64,000 nt of DNA from Tetraselmis striata. Its lineage: Eukaryota > Chlorophyta > Chlorodendrophyceae > Chlorodendrales > Chlorodendraceae. Below, piece after piece: positions 43,514 through 55,700 of this stretch. The translations under genes were made by a program, and so were the position numbers. Under the pieces are notes generated by a model. It worked only from the letters and a program-made list of their open reading frames with translations. It did not search any database and was not told where the DNA came from. Within the stretch, counting starts at the first letter, position 1. Each line of letters begins with the position of its first letter. The stretch covers positions 1 through 64,000 of the forward strand of contig VCJN01001821.1 of assembly GCA_006384855.1 (NCBI GenBank). The letters run 5' to 3'.

Positions 43514-45932
43514 AAAATGGCGAACCACGCACAGCTGCGGCGGACGTCTCACCTCCAGGACAAGCGCTTCAAATTCGTCGAACACCGCTACAGGTACATG
43601 CTCTACCTGTACGGCGGCGATGACATATATATTATCCGCTCAGGGATATGCGCGCGCGAGTGTTGGGTGTGTGCGCGGTGGGAGAGAACAGCTATCGTGC
43701 TGGTAGATTCTGCTGGGAACAGAATAGAATTGGCCCACACTGCGCGTAATAAGGTGGGACTGCCTTCTTCCGATATGCCGTATGATATACACCAATCAAA
43801 ATTACGAAAAATGCCAACTCAGCACGAACATATCTTGGGTATGTCATTTCGTCGAAGCACGTACACGCCATTATGCGCACACATTACGATCACACCGCGC
43901 AAAGCGACCGAGAGCATTTATCTCAATCTTAGCACATTCATCCGTGTCATCACACCACCCAATCTTAGAGGCATAAATACCGGTCATCACCGGCCTCGTA
44001 CACCTCGCGTTGCATCCGCGACGCAATGATACTTAATGCCACATATGTTTTGCGCGTAAGCTACGATTTAACCTTTTCTGATATGTGAAAATACGCTTTA
44101 TCGTACGAAGATATGTAAATTTTACAAATTTTACCTTTTTGCTCCCTTTCGGTTTACGAGGGGACACGATACAAAACACTTTTGGGAAAAGTGCTCCACT
44201 CTGGCAAGCCTCGTATAACCGCATCGACATTCGTAAACACGAAGCTTTTTCCGACGTACTTCAATAGGACTATTCACGTGCTCCGGCAGCCTGAATATCA
44301 GCGTTCTAACAAAGGCGCGTGCCGCGCCGTATGCATGCTAATTACGTTTTGGTTACATGGAGAGCATGCATGCATGCCAATAATCCTCAGTACAAGCAAG
44401 GACCCTACCGGTGTAGAGGGCTGCCGCCTTTTGGCGGCTTGCTGTTGTGTTGATCTTTTATAGTTAGTACTGCTTTTAGCGGTGGATTTGTCACTGGGCT
44501 TTTTGTGATCCTTCACACCGGTACGGGGTAGTATAATTTCGTCGTCCCTGCTGGTACGGGATAGTAGTTTTTTTACTTCTATAATCCTACAAAGAAGGAT
44601 TGATGTTTAAGTATGGTAATAATCTTTTGCATCCTGCAATATAACATATGTCTTATATCCTATAATCTTACACAACAGGATTGATGTTGTGAGCCGATGA
44701 CAGGGTAGCGACTACCGGTATATGGTACTGGTACTGGCACAGGTACATGTACAGGGTTGTAGGGTTTAAGGGTTTTAGCCTATAGGGTTACCGCAGGAGA
44801 GACGCTGCAAGGGTTTCACTGTTGCCAGTCCTGTCCCGGGGGCGGAAAACAATCATGAGTGGACTACTACTCCAGCAATGGTAGTAGCAGGGGGAAGAAC
44901 TACCCCTGGCAGTAGACCACTTTCCTCATGCGCTGGTAGGATCATTTGTTTTATATATGTGTACAAGAGAAAACTTGCGGTACTTAACTAGAGCGACTAT
45001 TCATTGCTGCGTCTCCCACGGAATGAAAGGTGCGGCCGGACCGGTAACATATCTGTCCGCATTTTATATTATCCCTTGCTTGCTCGCGAAGGCCCCTAAC
45101 CATAATAACCTCAGGCTAATGTCAGCATTGATACATGTAGTTGCCAATGGCGGTGAACACCAGGGCTGCTGATGATGATGGGAGATGCGTCAGTGTAATA
45201 ATTAGCATATATATTATTGACCGCGTGTGACCTTTTCTTTCGATGGTAACATATATTGACTGCTGGCCGTCGGTTCTACCTGCGTGAGCCAATGATGATG
45301 CTACGAAAAATATTGATGGTATCTGCTATTTGCTGTGTGGAGAACAGCAAGAATATCCTATCTATCTGAGGTCATGATGGGGAATAATAAACCTTTTGGG
45401 TCCAACCCGTATGATGGTAATGGCTGAGCTGCTTATCACTGGAAGGTGTGGAATGCGCGCATTGTGGATGTTGCAGCACGTCGTCACAGTCAGCGATCAA
45501 TCCCCAGCATGATCATAACACCATTGCGCATATGCTGAGACGATACCAGTTCAATAAGTATCCCTACCTGGCTTTAAAGAAAGAAAAAACAAATATGGAT
45601 GAATCTATCTGAACCAATATTAGAATGACGCCCAACTATTTTGTCTCTAATCTTAAATTCAATCCATTTACGGCCATTATTACCTTAAACTTCCCAGCCT
45701 ATAAATTGAGGGCCAATTACAAATCTTGTAGAAGATATTTTAATGGTAACCAAAAGTAACCAAAAATGTGCGGTCAAAGGATCAACTTACTACGGTGATC
45801 TTGAAACTTTAAGGTGAAAACACGGCAGATTTACCGCCTAAGGGGTGTCATGCCTCGTAAAAACGAAGAAAGTAACTTTTGAAATGGACTTAAATTGAAA
45901 ATGCTAATTTATAAAAAAACATACTGATTCAA
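43514..45932. other. Intergenic stretch without a supported gene
   Basis: A plus-strand ORF of 170 codons at 43517-44029 has no recognisable domain. 44620-44700 holds two imperfect copies of ATAATCCTACAAA with AGGATTGATG. 44755-44790 has telomere-like AGGGTTTAAGGGTTTTAG. The rest is AT-rich. Confidence 0.4.
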
Positions 45933-47219
45933 TCAAATCCTCTTGCATATTTGAGGTGGTCTCCAAGCTACACGCAGTGCCTGGGGGTGAATGGCGGGCT
46001 CTCCTGACTCAAAGCCATTTTGGGAAGCAGAATCCCTGACTAGCTGTGGCAGCAGAGGCGCCAGCCCCTTGTGCGCTCCCTCCAGCTCTCGCCGGCGGCC
46101 ATACTCATAGCCAGTTTTTATCAGGCCGGCCGCTGTGTCGAAGCTCAGGGGCTTCTTCATGTCCATTCTCTTTGAGGTGAGGAACTCATCCCGGTGGTGA
46201 TCAATCATGATCGCCCCAGCCACGGCTATGGCCTTGCTCCGGGATCTGAACAGCCAGTCCTGCATGCCGCCATCGAAGACTAGCCTGCCCCGCAGACGGG
46301 TGAACACTTTGCCATCGAGGAGGATGGGCACGTGCGCAGAGGCCATGTTGGAGTTGATGAGGTCGTTTCGGCAGGTAAACCTGCCGATTGGCATTTGTCG
46401 GCAAAAAGGAAGCTCGGTGACAAGGAGCTTCACACGTTCACGGCACATGTCGGCCGCTTCCTGCGGCAAGGTGTCATGTAGCCAGTCACGCACCTGAGGG
46501 CGCAGCATAGATGATAACCACTATTCAGCGCTTGGATACCCAGGGGCTCCGCGGGCATCAAGTCACAACAGCAGGCCAGACCAGGGTCCACGTGGAACAA
46601 CCGCTGCGTGTTTACCGTGAGACTGCCCATGCAAAGTTATAAGATTATGCCTCAGCCTAAAAATCAATTTGATATTGTGCCACGGCGATCTCACCTCTTT
46701 GCCCCATACTCCGACGACCCCCAGCGGCTTGTCCAGCAATTTTCTTTCCTCGGCCAGCTTCATTGCTGACTGCAGTGCATGTTCCGCTGAAACCCCACAG
46801 GCTGTAAGCGTTGCTGCAATGGCACCGCTGGAGGCACCCAACAAGTTGGTTTTGGACAGGTCGTATCGCTCCCGGAGAAATTTGACAACGCCGAGCTGCC
46901 ACCAGAAATACACGCCGCCGCCGCAGAAACTCAGGACCGGCGTGTCATATTCACGCCCTGAAGGCGGTGCTGTAGAGGACTCGTCGGAGGTCTGCCAGCA
47001 GGTTGACAAGTTTCGCAGCTCTCGGGCGCGCTGAGAGGCTGCGTCGATTCTTAAATCGGGTCTCGATGAGGGCCCGGGTTGACAATGGTTGATCCAGTGC
47101 AAGCGCGTCCCGGGGTTCGTGGCCGCATCCCAAACACCGACCGAGTACCGCCAGCACGGCAACCGCTGTATGAGCGCGGTACCCCGTCTGTGTATGCCGA
47201 TCCAGCTGCGCATAATCAT
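45933..47219 (-). CDS. Patatin-like phospholipase (lipid acyl hydrolase), 2 exons
   Basis: A Ser-Asp dyad lipase-family protein that frees fatty acids from membrane or storage lipids. Exons 47219-46695 and 46493-45933 join in phase, giving 361 residues. Visible are the oxyanion-hole motif CGGGVYFWWQLG at about 99-110, the nucleophile elbow GASSG with Ser130, and DGG with the catalytic Asp at about 249. All key residues of the family are present. The intron (46694-46494) has good GTGAGA and CCCTCAG borders and lacks the C-run seen in other genes here; GC content is also lower than in POLA1. The ATG at 47219 is the first of two close in-frame choices (the other is at 47213). Residues 1-30 are basic and could target an organelle (inference). 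The lipid substrate cannot be told from sequence. Confidence 0.88.
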
Positions 47220-48056
47220 AGTGCGCCGTCGAAAACGCAGTGACAGAAGACGGCCAACCAGCTGCTCGTCTGCTCCTGGCCGTTACACAGTAAAGTTATA
47301 TGCACATTCCGAATCAGGGATTGGCGGATACACTGCTAGGCGTCGTCGGAGAGAGAAGACGTTTGAAGTTCCTCCTGCTGCTGGACTCAACGCGCCTGCT
47401 CGGTACGCGTAGTATTCCTCCCGGGCGATCCAAAGAGTCAAACAGTAGTTCATCGGTGATGACCAGCGTTGTCGCGAAGGCGCGAGATAGTTGGTGCGAT
47501 ACGGTTTTCCAGCACATTCACGGCTCACTGAGCTCAGGGTCGCGTCGAAGGCCCAAGGCCAGTCGCTACACAGCCGACAGCAAGTATGCCCCGTTGCGCA
47601 CTACGGTGACTGCCAAGGGTCGCACAGAGCTCGGTACCTGTCTGCGTGCAAGCTGTCAAATATCGGACAAATGTCACGAACGAACAAGTTATTCCTGATG
47701 CTGGGCTCAGTGTTTGGCCGGCACACAAGCCACCGGGAAGCGACTAAGGATTACCATTCGGAAGACTGCTACGGTCGGGCGCTGGGCGGCCGTAGCGAAC
47801 GAAGTGTGGCTGGTAGGTGCTTATGCTGCCGGCACGAGTCCTTACAGGTAGCAGCAGGATATTATCAGTGCTGGTGGCAATAATTGGTCCGCACGCGCAT
47901 CATCATGAAGGTGTGCGAGGTAATTCCTGTGGCGATGCGTTGTTCTCACGTCGAGTAATCCTTACATGTCTGAATCGGGACGAATATCATACGAATAATA
48001 ATTAATTTATTCTATCACAGATATTGTAATATTCGTTATAATTCTCCGCACGAGTA
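47220..48056. other. 5' flank of the patatin-like gene; no other gene seen
   Basis: Short frames on both strands have no recognisable domain. No promoter element could be named with confidence. Confidence 0.35.
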
Positions 48057-48335
48057 ACGAAATACCCGCGTACAAGGTACATCCCATGTCCGCTCGGTTG
48101 AGCGGTCGTCCCGTACGCGAGAGGTCCGGGTATCGAATCCTGGCCGATGTATTTCGGCAATATCGTCCCGGCGCGTGTCCTGGGTTTACCTGGTTGATGC
48201 ATTAACCCTTCGGGGTTCGAATGAGGCAATGGTCTACGGACTATGCTGAATCTACGACTGCAGTTGGCGCAAGAGGTCAAATGCTAGGGCGGCTTCGGCC
48301 GATGTCCCGGGGCGAACTTTACTTTACTTTTTACC
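48057..48335 (+). mobile_element. tRNA-derived SINE, copy 2
   Basis: It matches copy 1 at 30064-30350 along its whole length: head with GCTCGGTTGAGCGG, T-arm-like GGGTATCGAATCCTGG, body with TTCGGGGTTCGAATGA, and the end GGCGAACTTTACTTTA. The B-box of this copy is closer to the tRNA consensus than that of copy 1. The two copies differ by many point changes and small gaps, so neither is very young. Confidence 0.75.
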
Positions 48336-48613
48336 CGCGTATCTCCATTACTGAACGTAGGTGCATGTAGCGACTGCGGGACGGTTCTTGCATGATGGTA
48401 AACGTACCAGATACAATCTCTGGCTTCTGGTGCTCTGGCTTCACTACAATCTTTTGAGAGGGGCCAAGAAAATGAACGAAGTAAGAGCAAGGTGGGTGTT
48501 ACTGAGTGTCGCGGGGCGACCCCATGGTAGGTGCGCCGCGATAGAGAAAGATGGGGACGAACAAGCTCCCTGGTGCTTTTGAGCACACGATGAAGCAACA
48601 TGTGGGAGCAACG

Positions 48614-49045
48614 CTATACCCGCCAGGGTGGCTGCGTCGGGAACCGCGTGCGGGGTTGTGCCGTACGGGCGTACGGCAGATTATTCCGCCCGTGGCATTG
48701 TGTCGACGGTGACAATGCCGAGTTATTGCTGCTAGGTTGATGCAGCGACTCGGGCGGTGCAGGCTCGCCACGCATGTGGATACACGTGGAAATTGGTGCC
48801 GTGCCGCGCCCGCTACGTAGACTAGGGAAGAGGAACACCACCTCGTTAGTACAAAACCTATCAAAGAAGAGATATATAGGAGGCGAAGGCATATTGCCGA
48901 CACCGATCTTGGGCGGCGGCCGGGCAGGAGAGCCGTCCCAAAAGAAAATGGTTGGCTTACGTTGCGCGCAGGGCGCGCGAAGGGCGGGCAGGGGGAAGTT
49001 GACGTTGTAGTCTGTAGCCATCTCTACGCCGAGTGGGGGTTGCAA
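48614..49045 (-). CDS. Unrecognised ORF, 143 codons, weak candidate
   Basis: The frame has coding-like, low-repeat composition, with phrases such as KIGVGNMPSPPIYLFFDRF and FLFPSLRSGRG. I do not recognise a family. It lies in repeat-rich DNA, has no visible introns and no clear promoter, and could be a piece of a mobile element. It is recorded only because it reads less like random frame than its neighbours. Confidence 0.2.
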   Translation of the reverse strand: MQPPLGVEMATDYNVNFPLPALRAPCAQRKPTIFFWDGSPARPPPKIGVGNMPSPPIYLFFDRFCTNEVVFLFPSLRSGRGTAPISTCIHMRGEPAPPESLHQPSSNNSALSPSTQCHGRNNLPYARTAQPRTRFPTQPPWRV

Positions 49046-51778
49046 GGGTCAGCCGAGCTCGGTGCGCACCGGTGGCGGCATGTTTGGTGGCGGCATATAT
49101 GCAATGGGGACCAGGGCCACACCAGGTTTCTGCAAAGACGAAGGATGAGGCAGAAGAAGCTCAAGACCAAGAATCGTTAGAAAAAGACAGATTTACAATG
49201 ATTAGTTACAATAATTAGTAATTGGTTGTTGGATCCGTGAGGGGACCCAACTGCCAGCATACCTGGGGCTGCTCCCGAGGCTGCCTAGAAACGCGTTGCG
49301 TTTGTTGAAAACTAGGGGGCAGCCGGGGCTGTTCCTCACAACAATCAGTATTTTCAGCATCTGGAACCACAAGCGTAACAAAGTCACCCTAAAACTACAC
49401 CCTTGCCCCCCCGTGACACGAGCCCGCACCCATATGACCGCATCATATGGCTACTGGCTCGAGCGGACAAGCCGCCAATACGGGCGCCCTCTTGTGCCGG
49501 GACGAGCCGCCACCGAGACCCTCGCCAAGTTGTATGACGATCATGCACACGACATGTATGGCACCTTCAGCACCCCGGTGCAATGGGCGAACTGGCTCAC
49601 AACACTTCCCGCGGTAACCCGCCCGTACGACTGCGAAAATTGCCCAAATATAAGGTCCGATATGCGGGTCGCGCCGTTAGTACGGTGTGCACATGCGGCA
49701 ACACGACGAGCACATCGCGCGGCCCATTGCCCATGCTCTAGCCTCTAGCACGCCCACGACTCTAAACCACCGACACCGCGACCGCCCGTAGCGCCAGAAG
49801 TACCGTACGGGCCGCCGTACCGTACCGTACCCGCGATGGTGGGCGGGTCGCGACCGCTACTACGGCCACGAAGGCGGCGTGCTGCGGGATCTCCTTGGCG
49901 ACCCCGCAGCAACCGATCTGAGCGCTGCCCCAACCATAAACTTGGCACCGATGGCACATGCGCCGTCGGACCAACTAGGGAAAAACGTACACTATTTATG
50001 CCTTCTATTTAGACTAAACTGCCTTTCTTTCCGAGCAGTTTTGGCCCTACTAATGGAGTATGGTGTCAGCAAAACGCGAATCCCTGACCGGGGTCGTCAA
50101 TCGGGCGGCAGTTGCGAGGGTGGACCTCGCGGCCGCCGTCACGTCTGGGAGCCGGGACATACACGCGCCCCCAGCAAGCCATATATGATCGCCCTCTGTC
50201 CTCGAAGGGGGCAGGAGGTAGGGCTACATGGTGGGCGGGAGCTGGTGGGCTGGATGGGTGTGTGCTAGTGGACGATGCATGATTCGCCGTCCGTAGTGAT
50301 GCGGGGCGGGTACTTCGGATCCCGCGGCGCAGGGGTGCGGCGCGCGCGGACAGATTATTCATCCCGTATGCGGATCGCGAAATGTCGTACGGGTTACCGC
50401 GGGAAGTGTTGTGCGCACGACGCTGCCGAGGTACACCCTAGCGACTGGTTCGTTTCCATCTAAGCAGTCTGGTGCTGCTCTCCCGGGCGCTGGCCCATCG
50501 CGACACCATCGCTCGAGTGACAGCCGCCGACCGCACCGCATTCTATTACTACACGGGCCACATTCTGCGCCTCTTGGGGGACGACGCGGCTGCCCAGATA
50601 ATGTATGGCTGCCCAAGTTAATGGCCAAAGGTGCCCGTAAGGCAGCAGCAACGGCCTTCCCTACTGCAAGTTAGCGCCACAAGAACCATGGACTCCATGT
50701 GCTGGCACATGACGACGACGGTGCCACCGAACACGGGCACAGCTACAGCTACACAGCTACAGCTCAATGTATCCCACCACATTCGGACCTGACTCGAAAC
50801 CTCGGAGTCCCCCTCGCTCAACCGGCCGCGTGACATCCCCTTAAGCACCAAGTAGAAATCAAACTCGCCACTATCAGCCCGACATGGACTACTCCCTACC
50901 CACGCGAGAATTCTACTTAAGCGCCCGGGACGCACACCAACTAGTGCTTCACAAGCCCGACGGCACAACCTCCCATACCCTCGACCGCCGGAGAACCTCC
51001 GCGGAGAACCTCCGATATACCTCCGAGAGAACACCGCCGGCCCTTTGACTGCCGGCGGACGCCACGAGCGCTCCGCCTGCCCTGGTGCTTGGCGTCTGTA
51101 GTGCCTGCCCCCCGGGCTCCCTGCCTGCCGCCCGTTTAGGTAGGGGCCACCTATACTTTGCCGTCGCCCGACCCTGAGCCGGTGTAACCAGGGGTAACAA
51201 TACCCGTTAGCGACTATCAGTACTAGCACGATGCGCCGATGATGCGGCACGTGTTTTAATGGATTGGTTACAGGCAAAGCGTCAGGAGAACGCACGGAAA
51301 GTACTGAGGAAAGAACGTATCGTATGCGGCACGTATCGTGCGGCACATATGATGCGGCATCGTATCGTGCGGCAGCACATCGCGTGCGCGCAGCATGTAT
51401 TTTGAATTCAAAGCGCCCTCGGGCGTCCGCCAGCTGCTGACCACGCTGTCCCGGTCCAACCCAGCCCAGAGCAGTGACGGTCTCTGCTGTGTGGCGGACG
51501 CTGCATTCGAGTAGGAACAGTCAACTCTGCCGCGCGCAGCTACTTGCGCCCACCCTGCGGCTCAGTGACCGTCTGACCACAGCGCACTGCCTGACGTGCG
51601 ACTTTCCGCTCGCCCCACCCCTCTCGTGGCTGTCTGCGTCGGCCCGTCCGAGGCGCTGCCAGCTTGATAATTCATATCTCGAGACGGCCGCACCGCCCAG
51701 GCCCCAGGCGAGCGGACCAGCGCCATACCGCACCAGCGCCCGCAGCCAGGGCACGTCAACTGCTGCGACCCTAACCCG
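49046..51778. other. Intergenic stretch without a supported gene
   Basis: GC-rich frames are open on both strands, for example plus 49296-49748 and minus 50618-51346, but no domain, splice pattern or repeat relationship supports any of them. A palindromic GTAC-rich word cluster lies near 49800-49835. The last 300 bases are the upstream flank of the Claspin-like gene. Confidence 0.35.
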
Positions 51779-52727
51779 ATGGCCGCTGCGGGGGAGCTGC
51801 AGCTGGAGCTTGGCACCGAAACTCAGGTGCCTGAGTACGATGAAGCGGCGGCGGGGCTGACGGGTGCCGCGGCGACCTCCCCCGTAGCGGACGGCGGGGT
51901 CGTCGCTCCCAACGAGTCCCTGGAGTCGGAGAGCGGCGCCCCGGCAGCAGACTGCGATGACGGGGCCGCCGCCGGCGCTGCTCCGGAGGCTGCCCCCGCC
52001 AGAACGGAGGACACCGCGGATGAGGAGCGGCCGGCCGCTTATGCTTCTGACGTGCCGAGCTCGCCTGCCGCGCGGCCCGCCGGAGGAATGTTCGACGAGT
52101 TGTCAGAGGACAACGAGGACGAGGAGGGGGGCGACTCGCCCGCGTGCACCCCCGGTGCTGGGCCCTCGCCGCCGCGGGCTGCCAAAGCCTTCTCCCGGCT
52201 GAGGAGAAAAGTGGATGGGTCGGCCAGCCCGCCGCCGCTGCCCGCCGCTTCTTCTCCAGTGGAGTCCCCCTCGCCTGTGCTCCGCCGGCGGCAGGCGCTG
52301 GTCCGATCCCCCTGATTATCTCTCTCACATTCACACAGAGCACACTCCCTCCTTTTCCATTTCTGTTCACTTAACTGGGTCGGCAGATAAAGTACTCGCG
52401 CTTCTGCCCCTCACGCTGCTCTGACGCGAGCTGCGCACGGTGGCAGGCGGACAGCGACAGCGAGGACGACGCCGAAGGGGAGGCCCTCGGCGTCGGGGCG
52501 CGCCCGACCCGCAGCGACAGCGGCAGCCAGCAGCAGGGGGGCGACGAGGAAGGGGACGAGAAGGACGGGGCGGCGGAGGAGGAGACGGCGCCACCTAGCG
52601 TAGAGGAGCTTAACCGGCGGACGCAGTATGCGCTGCGAGGTTCGCACCGCCCTTTACCCCCCCCCCCCCCCCCCTTACCTGCCCACACACCCAACCAAAG
52701 GCTTGGCGACGGCTGATCCAGACCCTC

Positions 52728-52762
<35 letters not shown>

Positions 52763-55700
52763 CATCCCCCTTTTGCTTGGCCGACCCCCGCAGAGCATGG
52801 CAAGTCCTCCTGTGTGGGCGGCTCGTTTCGGCCGGAGATTAAGCCTCTGGGCGGCATACTGGCTAAGCTGAAGCAGCGCTACGAAGACGCCACCAAGCGG
52901 TGCCCCCCCCCCCCCCCCCTCCCCTTTCTCCTCCCCCGACTTGTCCTTAGTCCCCCACTAACTCTCCTGCGCGGCTAACTTGGCGCTGGCTGCTGCAGGG
53001 CGCCCGTGGTGGAGCTCAAGGAGGAGGACGCGCCGCCGCCGCCGCTGGACCTGGAGGAGGTGCGGCGCATGTTGGCGGACCCCGACGCCTTTGCCGCGGC
53101 TGGCGAGGATGGGCAGGACGACGCACTGATCATCGAGGACTCCGAGCCCGAGGTGAACCAGTCTCTTTCTACTCGGTTGCTCGGGTCAACAGCAGTGTGA
53201 CGTGGTGGGGATGATGTACGTGTCGTTTGAGGCGCAGCCACAATGTTTGATCATTTGCAGCTTGTTTGAGAATGGGCGCTACAGAAAACACCCCACTTGA
53301 CTGCGCGGACGACGGCCCCCCCTGTAACAATCCGTAGTATAACAAGCCGCACCACTGGCCTCGCTGCATGCTACCCGTAAGAGCGCTTGTCGTAGTTCCG
53401 CGGTAGTTTTGCCCTCTGACGTCTGGCGGGTGAGGGCGGCCTCTTATTCGCCCTGCTCTGGTTACACGCGCAGTGGTGCATGTACACATTATGGTACGTA
53501 AGCAACGCTCGCTACGCCATAATCGTCCAGGTCCACGAAGGGACTGCACCACCCATATCCCCCCCCAACACACAGCGATGTTGGCCCAAATGCGCTGTCA
53601 GGGCCCTGTTATCTGCATGTCAAATTCCGCACTGTGGAGGCTGGACAAGGGGTGCTTGTCTGGGGGCGGAGTGAAGTGGATCGTTGGCAACTAGGGAGGG
53701 CAAGGCGGGGGGGGGGGGGGGGGGGGGGCGTGTCTGACGCTGACTGCGCCGCCTTCCCATGCAGGTGTCGCCGGAGGCAATCGACCTGGAGAGGGAGAGC
53801 GAGCCCTTTGATGAGTCCCTGGAGACGGAGGGGGCGGAGGAGGAGGAGGAGGAGGATGGTGAGGAGGAGGAGGAGGAGGAGGAGGGGGTGGGCAGGGCGG
53901 CGCCGGTGCTGCTGGGGAAGGCCAAGCGCAGCCGCTTCGGGGCGCTGTTTGGGCGGACTCAGCTGTCAGAGGACAAGCTGGCGCGGCTGGACTTTGCCAC
54001 TGCGGACAGGCAGGCGGTGCCGCTCAAGCTGGAGGTGAGGTGCACACGGGGGCCTGGGGGTCGCCGCCTCCCCGGGGCGGTCGGCCGGTGGGCCAGAGGA
54101 CTAACGGATGCCGCGGTGGCGTGGGCGTGTTCTGCGCAGACGGGCGAGGAGGAGGAGGAGGAGGAGGAGGAGGTGGAGGAGTTCGACTTCGAGGCGATGG
54201 AGGGCGGCTCTGACTACGAGCAGGAGGAGGGGGAGGAGGGCGCAGAAGAGGAGGATGCAGGAGAGGAGGCGGAGGAGGAAGATGAGGCGATGGAGGAGAA
54301 GGCGGAGGAAGAGGGAGGCGTGGAGCAGGAGGGGGAGGAGGAGGGGGCTGTGCTGCCGGCGAGGCGTCGTGGCAACGTGCAGCTTGGGGACATGTCGGAC
54401 GAGGAGGAGGGGGAAGGGGGCCCGGCGGCGGTCCGCGGGACGGTCCGGCCGCCCTCCTTGCCCCCGTCGGCGGCGGGCCCCAGCGGCTTTGTGGAGATGG
54501 AGGCGGAGATGAGCGACGACGAGGGGCACGAGGACGACGGGGACGACTCGGACGCGGAGGACGGTATGCTGAAGGGCCTCATCGGCACCGCGCGCGAGGG
54601 GAAGCGCGACGAGGCAATCCGCGCCAAGATGCACGCGGCCTGGGAGGCGGAGCGCGACGACGAGGAGCTGCGCCTCGCGATGCAGGCCCGCAAGCGCGGA
54701 TACCGCCGGGTGGGCAGCCCGCCGGTGTCGCAGGCCCCCCCCCCCCCCCCCCCCCACACACACACACTCACCGCCGCGGCCTGTTCCCTTATGGCTCAGG
54801 TGAGGTGTAGCACTCCTATCTGTAATATTAGTGGCTGGTAGTAACATTAGTGGTAGAACTAATTGTAGTGTTGGCAGTACCACTACAGGTAGATAGTACC
54901 CGTTTACTACTATAGTAGTAACAGTGGTGTAGTAGCAGGACCCGTAGGACTGGCAGCATTAACAGTAGTACTAAATGGATACGCTTTAATCCGCCGCTGT
55001 CCCGCAGGGCGCAACGGGCAGCGACGACGAGGACGAGGACCGCGCCGCGCGGCGGAGGCGTGCCGCGGCCGCCGGCAGCGACGACGAGGAGGGCGGCCTC
55101 TTGGACAACCTGGCGGCAGTGGTGGACCTGGAGCGCGAGGATGACTGGGATGAGGCGGAGGAGGAGGCGCCCCGGGGCGGGCTGGACCTGGACCTGGGCA
55201 AGGAGAATGCCAGTGAGCCCCGCTCCCGCTCTGCCCCCAACCAGCCGTGATGCCAAGCCGAAATGTCAAGTATCTGCAAACATATGTTTATAAGTGTCTG
55301 TTTATAAGTGTCTGTTAATAAGTGTGATACATATGTCAGTACCCTGCATGTGTATGTAGATGGTAGATTATTAGCAATGCAGCTATAGTAGTGTTCCCAT
55401 TGCTTATTATATCGCTTGGATATACTAGCTATTCTGCTGGATATATGCGCTCATCGCGCATGTGATGACATGAGCCTCATTTGCGCGCTGCGCGCGCCTG
55501 AGATCTGAGCTCGGAGGTCAGAGCACGCAGTAGGGGAGCTCGTATCATCATATGCGCGATGAGCGCATATCCAGAATAGCTAGTGTATCCAAGCGATCTA
55601 ATCAATGGTAACACTACTATAGCTGCATTGCTAATAATCTACCATCAACAATGTATGTGTTCCCAAGCTGCTCACCTCCCCCCCCCCCCCCCCCCCCCCC

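Noticed and set aside
43517-44029. Plus-strand ORF of 170 codons
   Set aside because: No recognisable domain and codon use unlike the host genes; probably open by chance at the edge of a tandem repeat.
54101-54883. Minus-strand Leu/Arg-rich ORF
   Set aside because: Antisense of the acidic exon 6 of the Claspin-like gene; GAG repeats read as CTC on the other strand.
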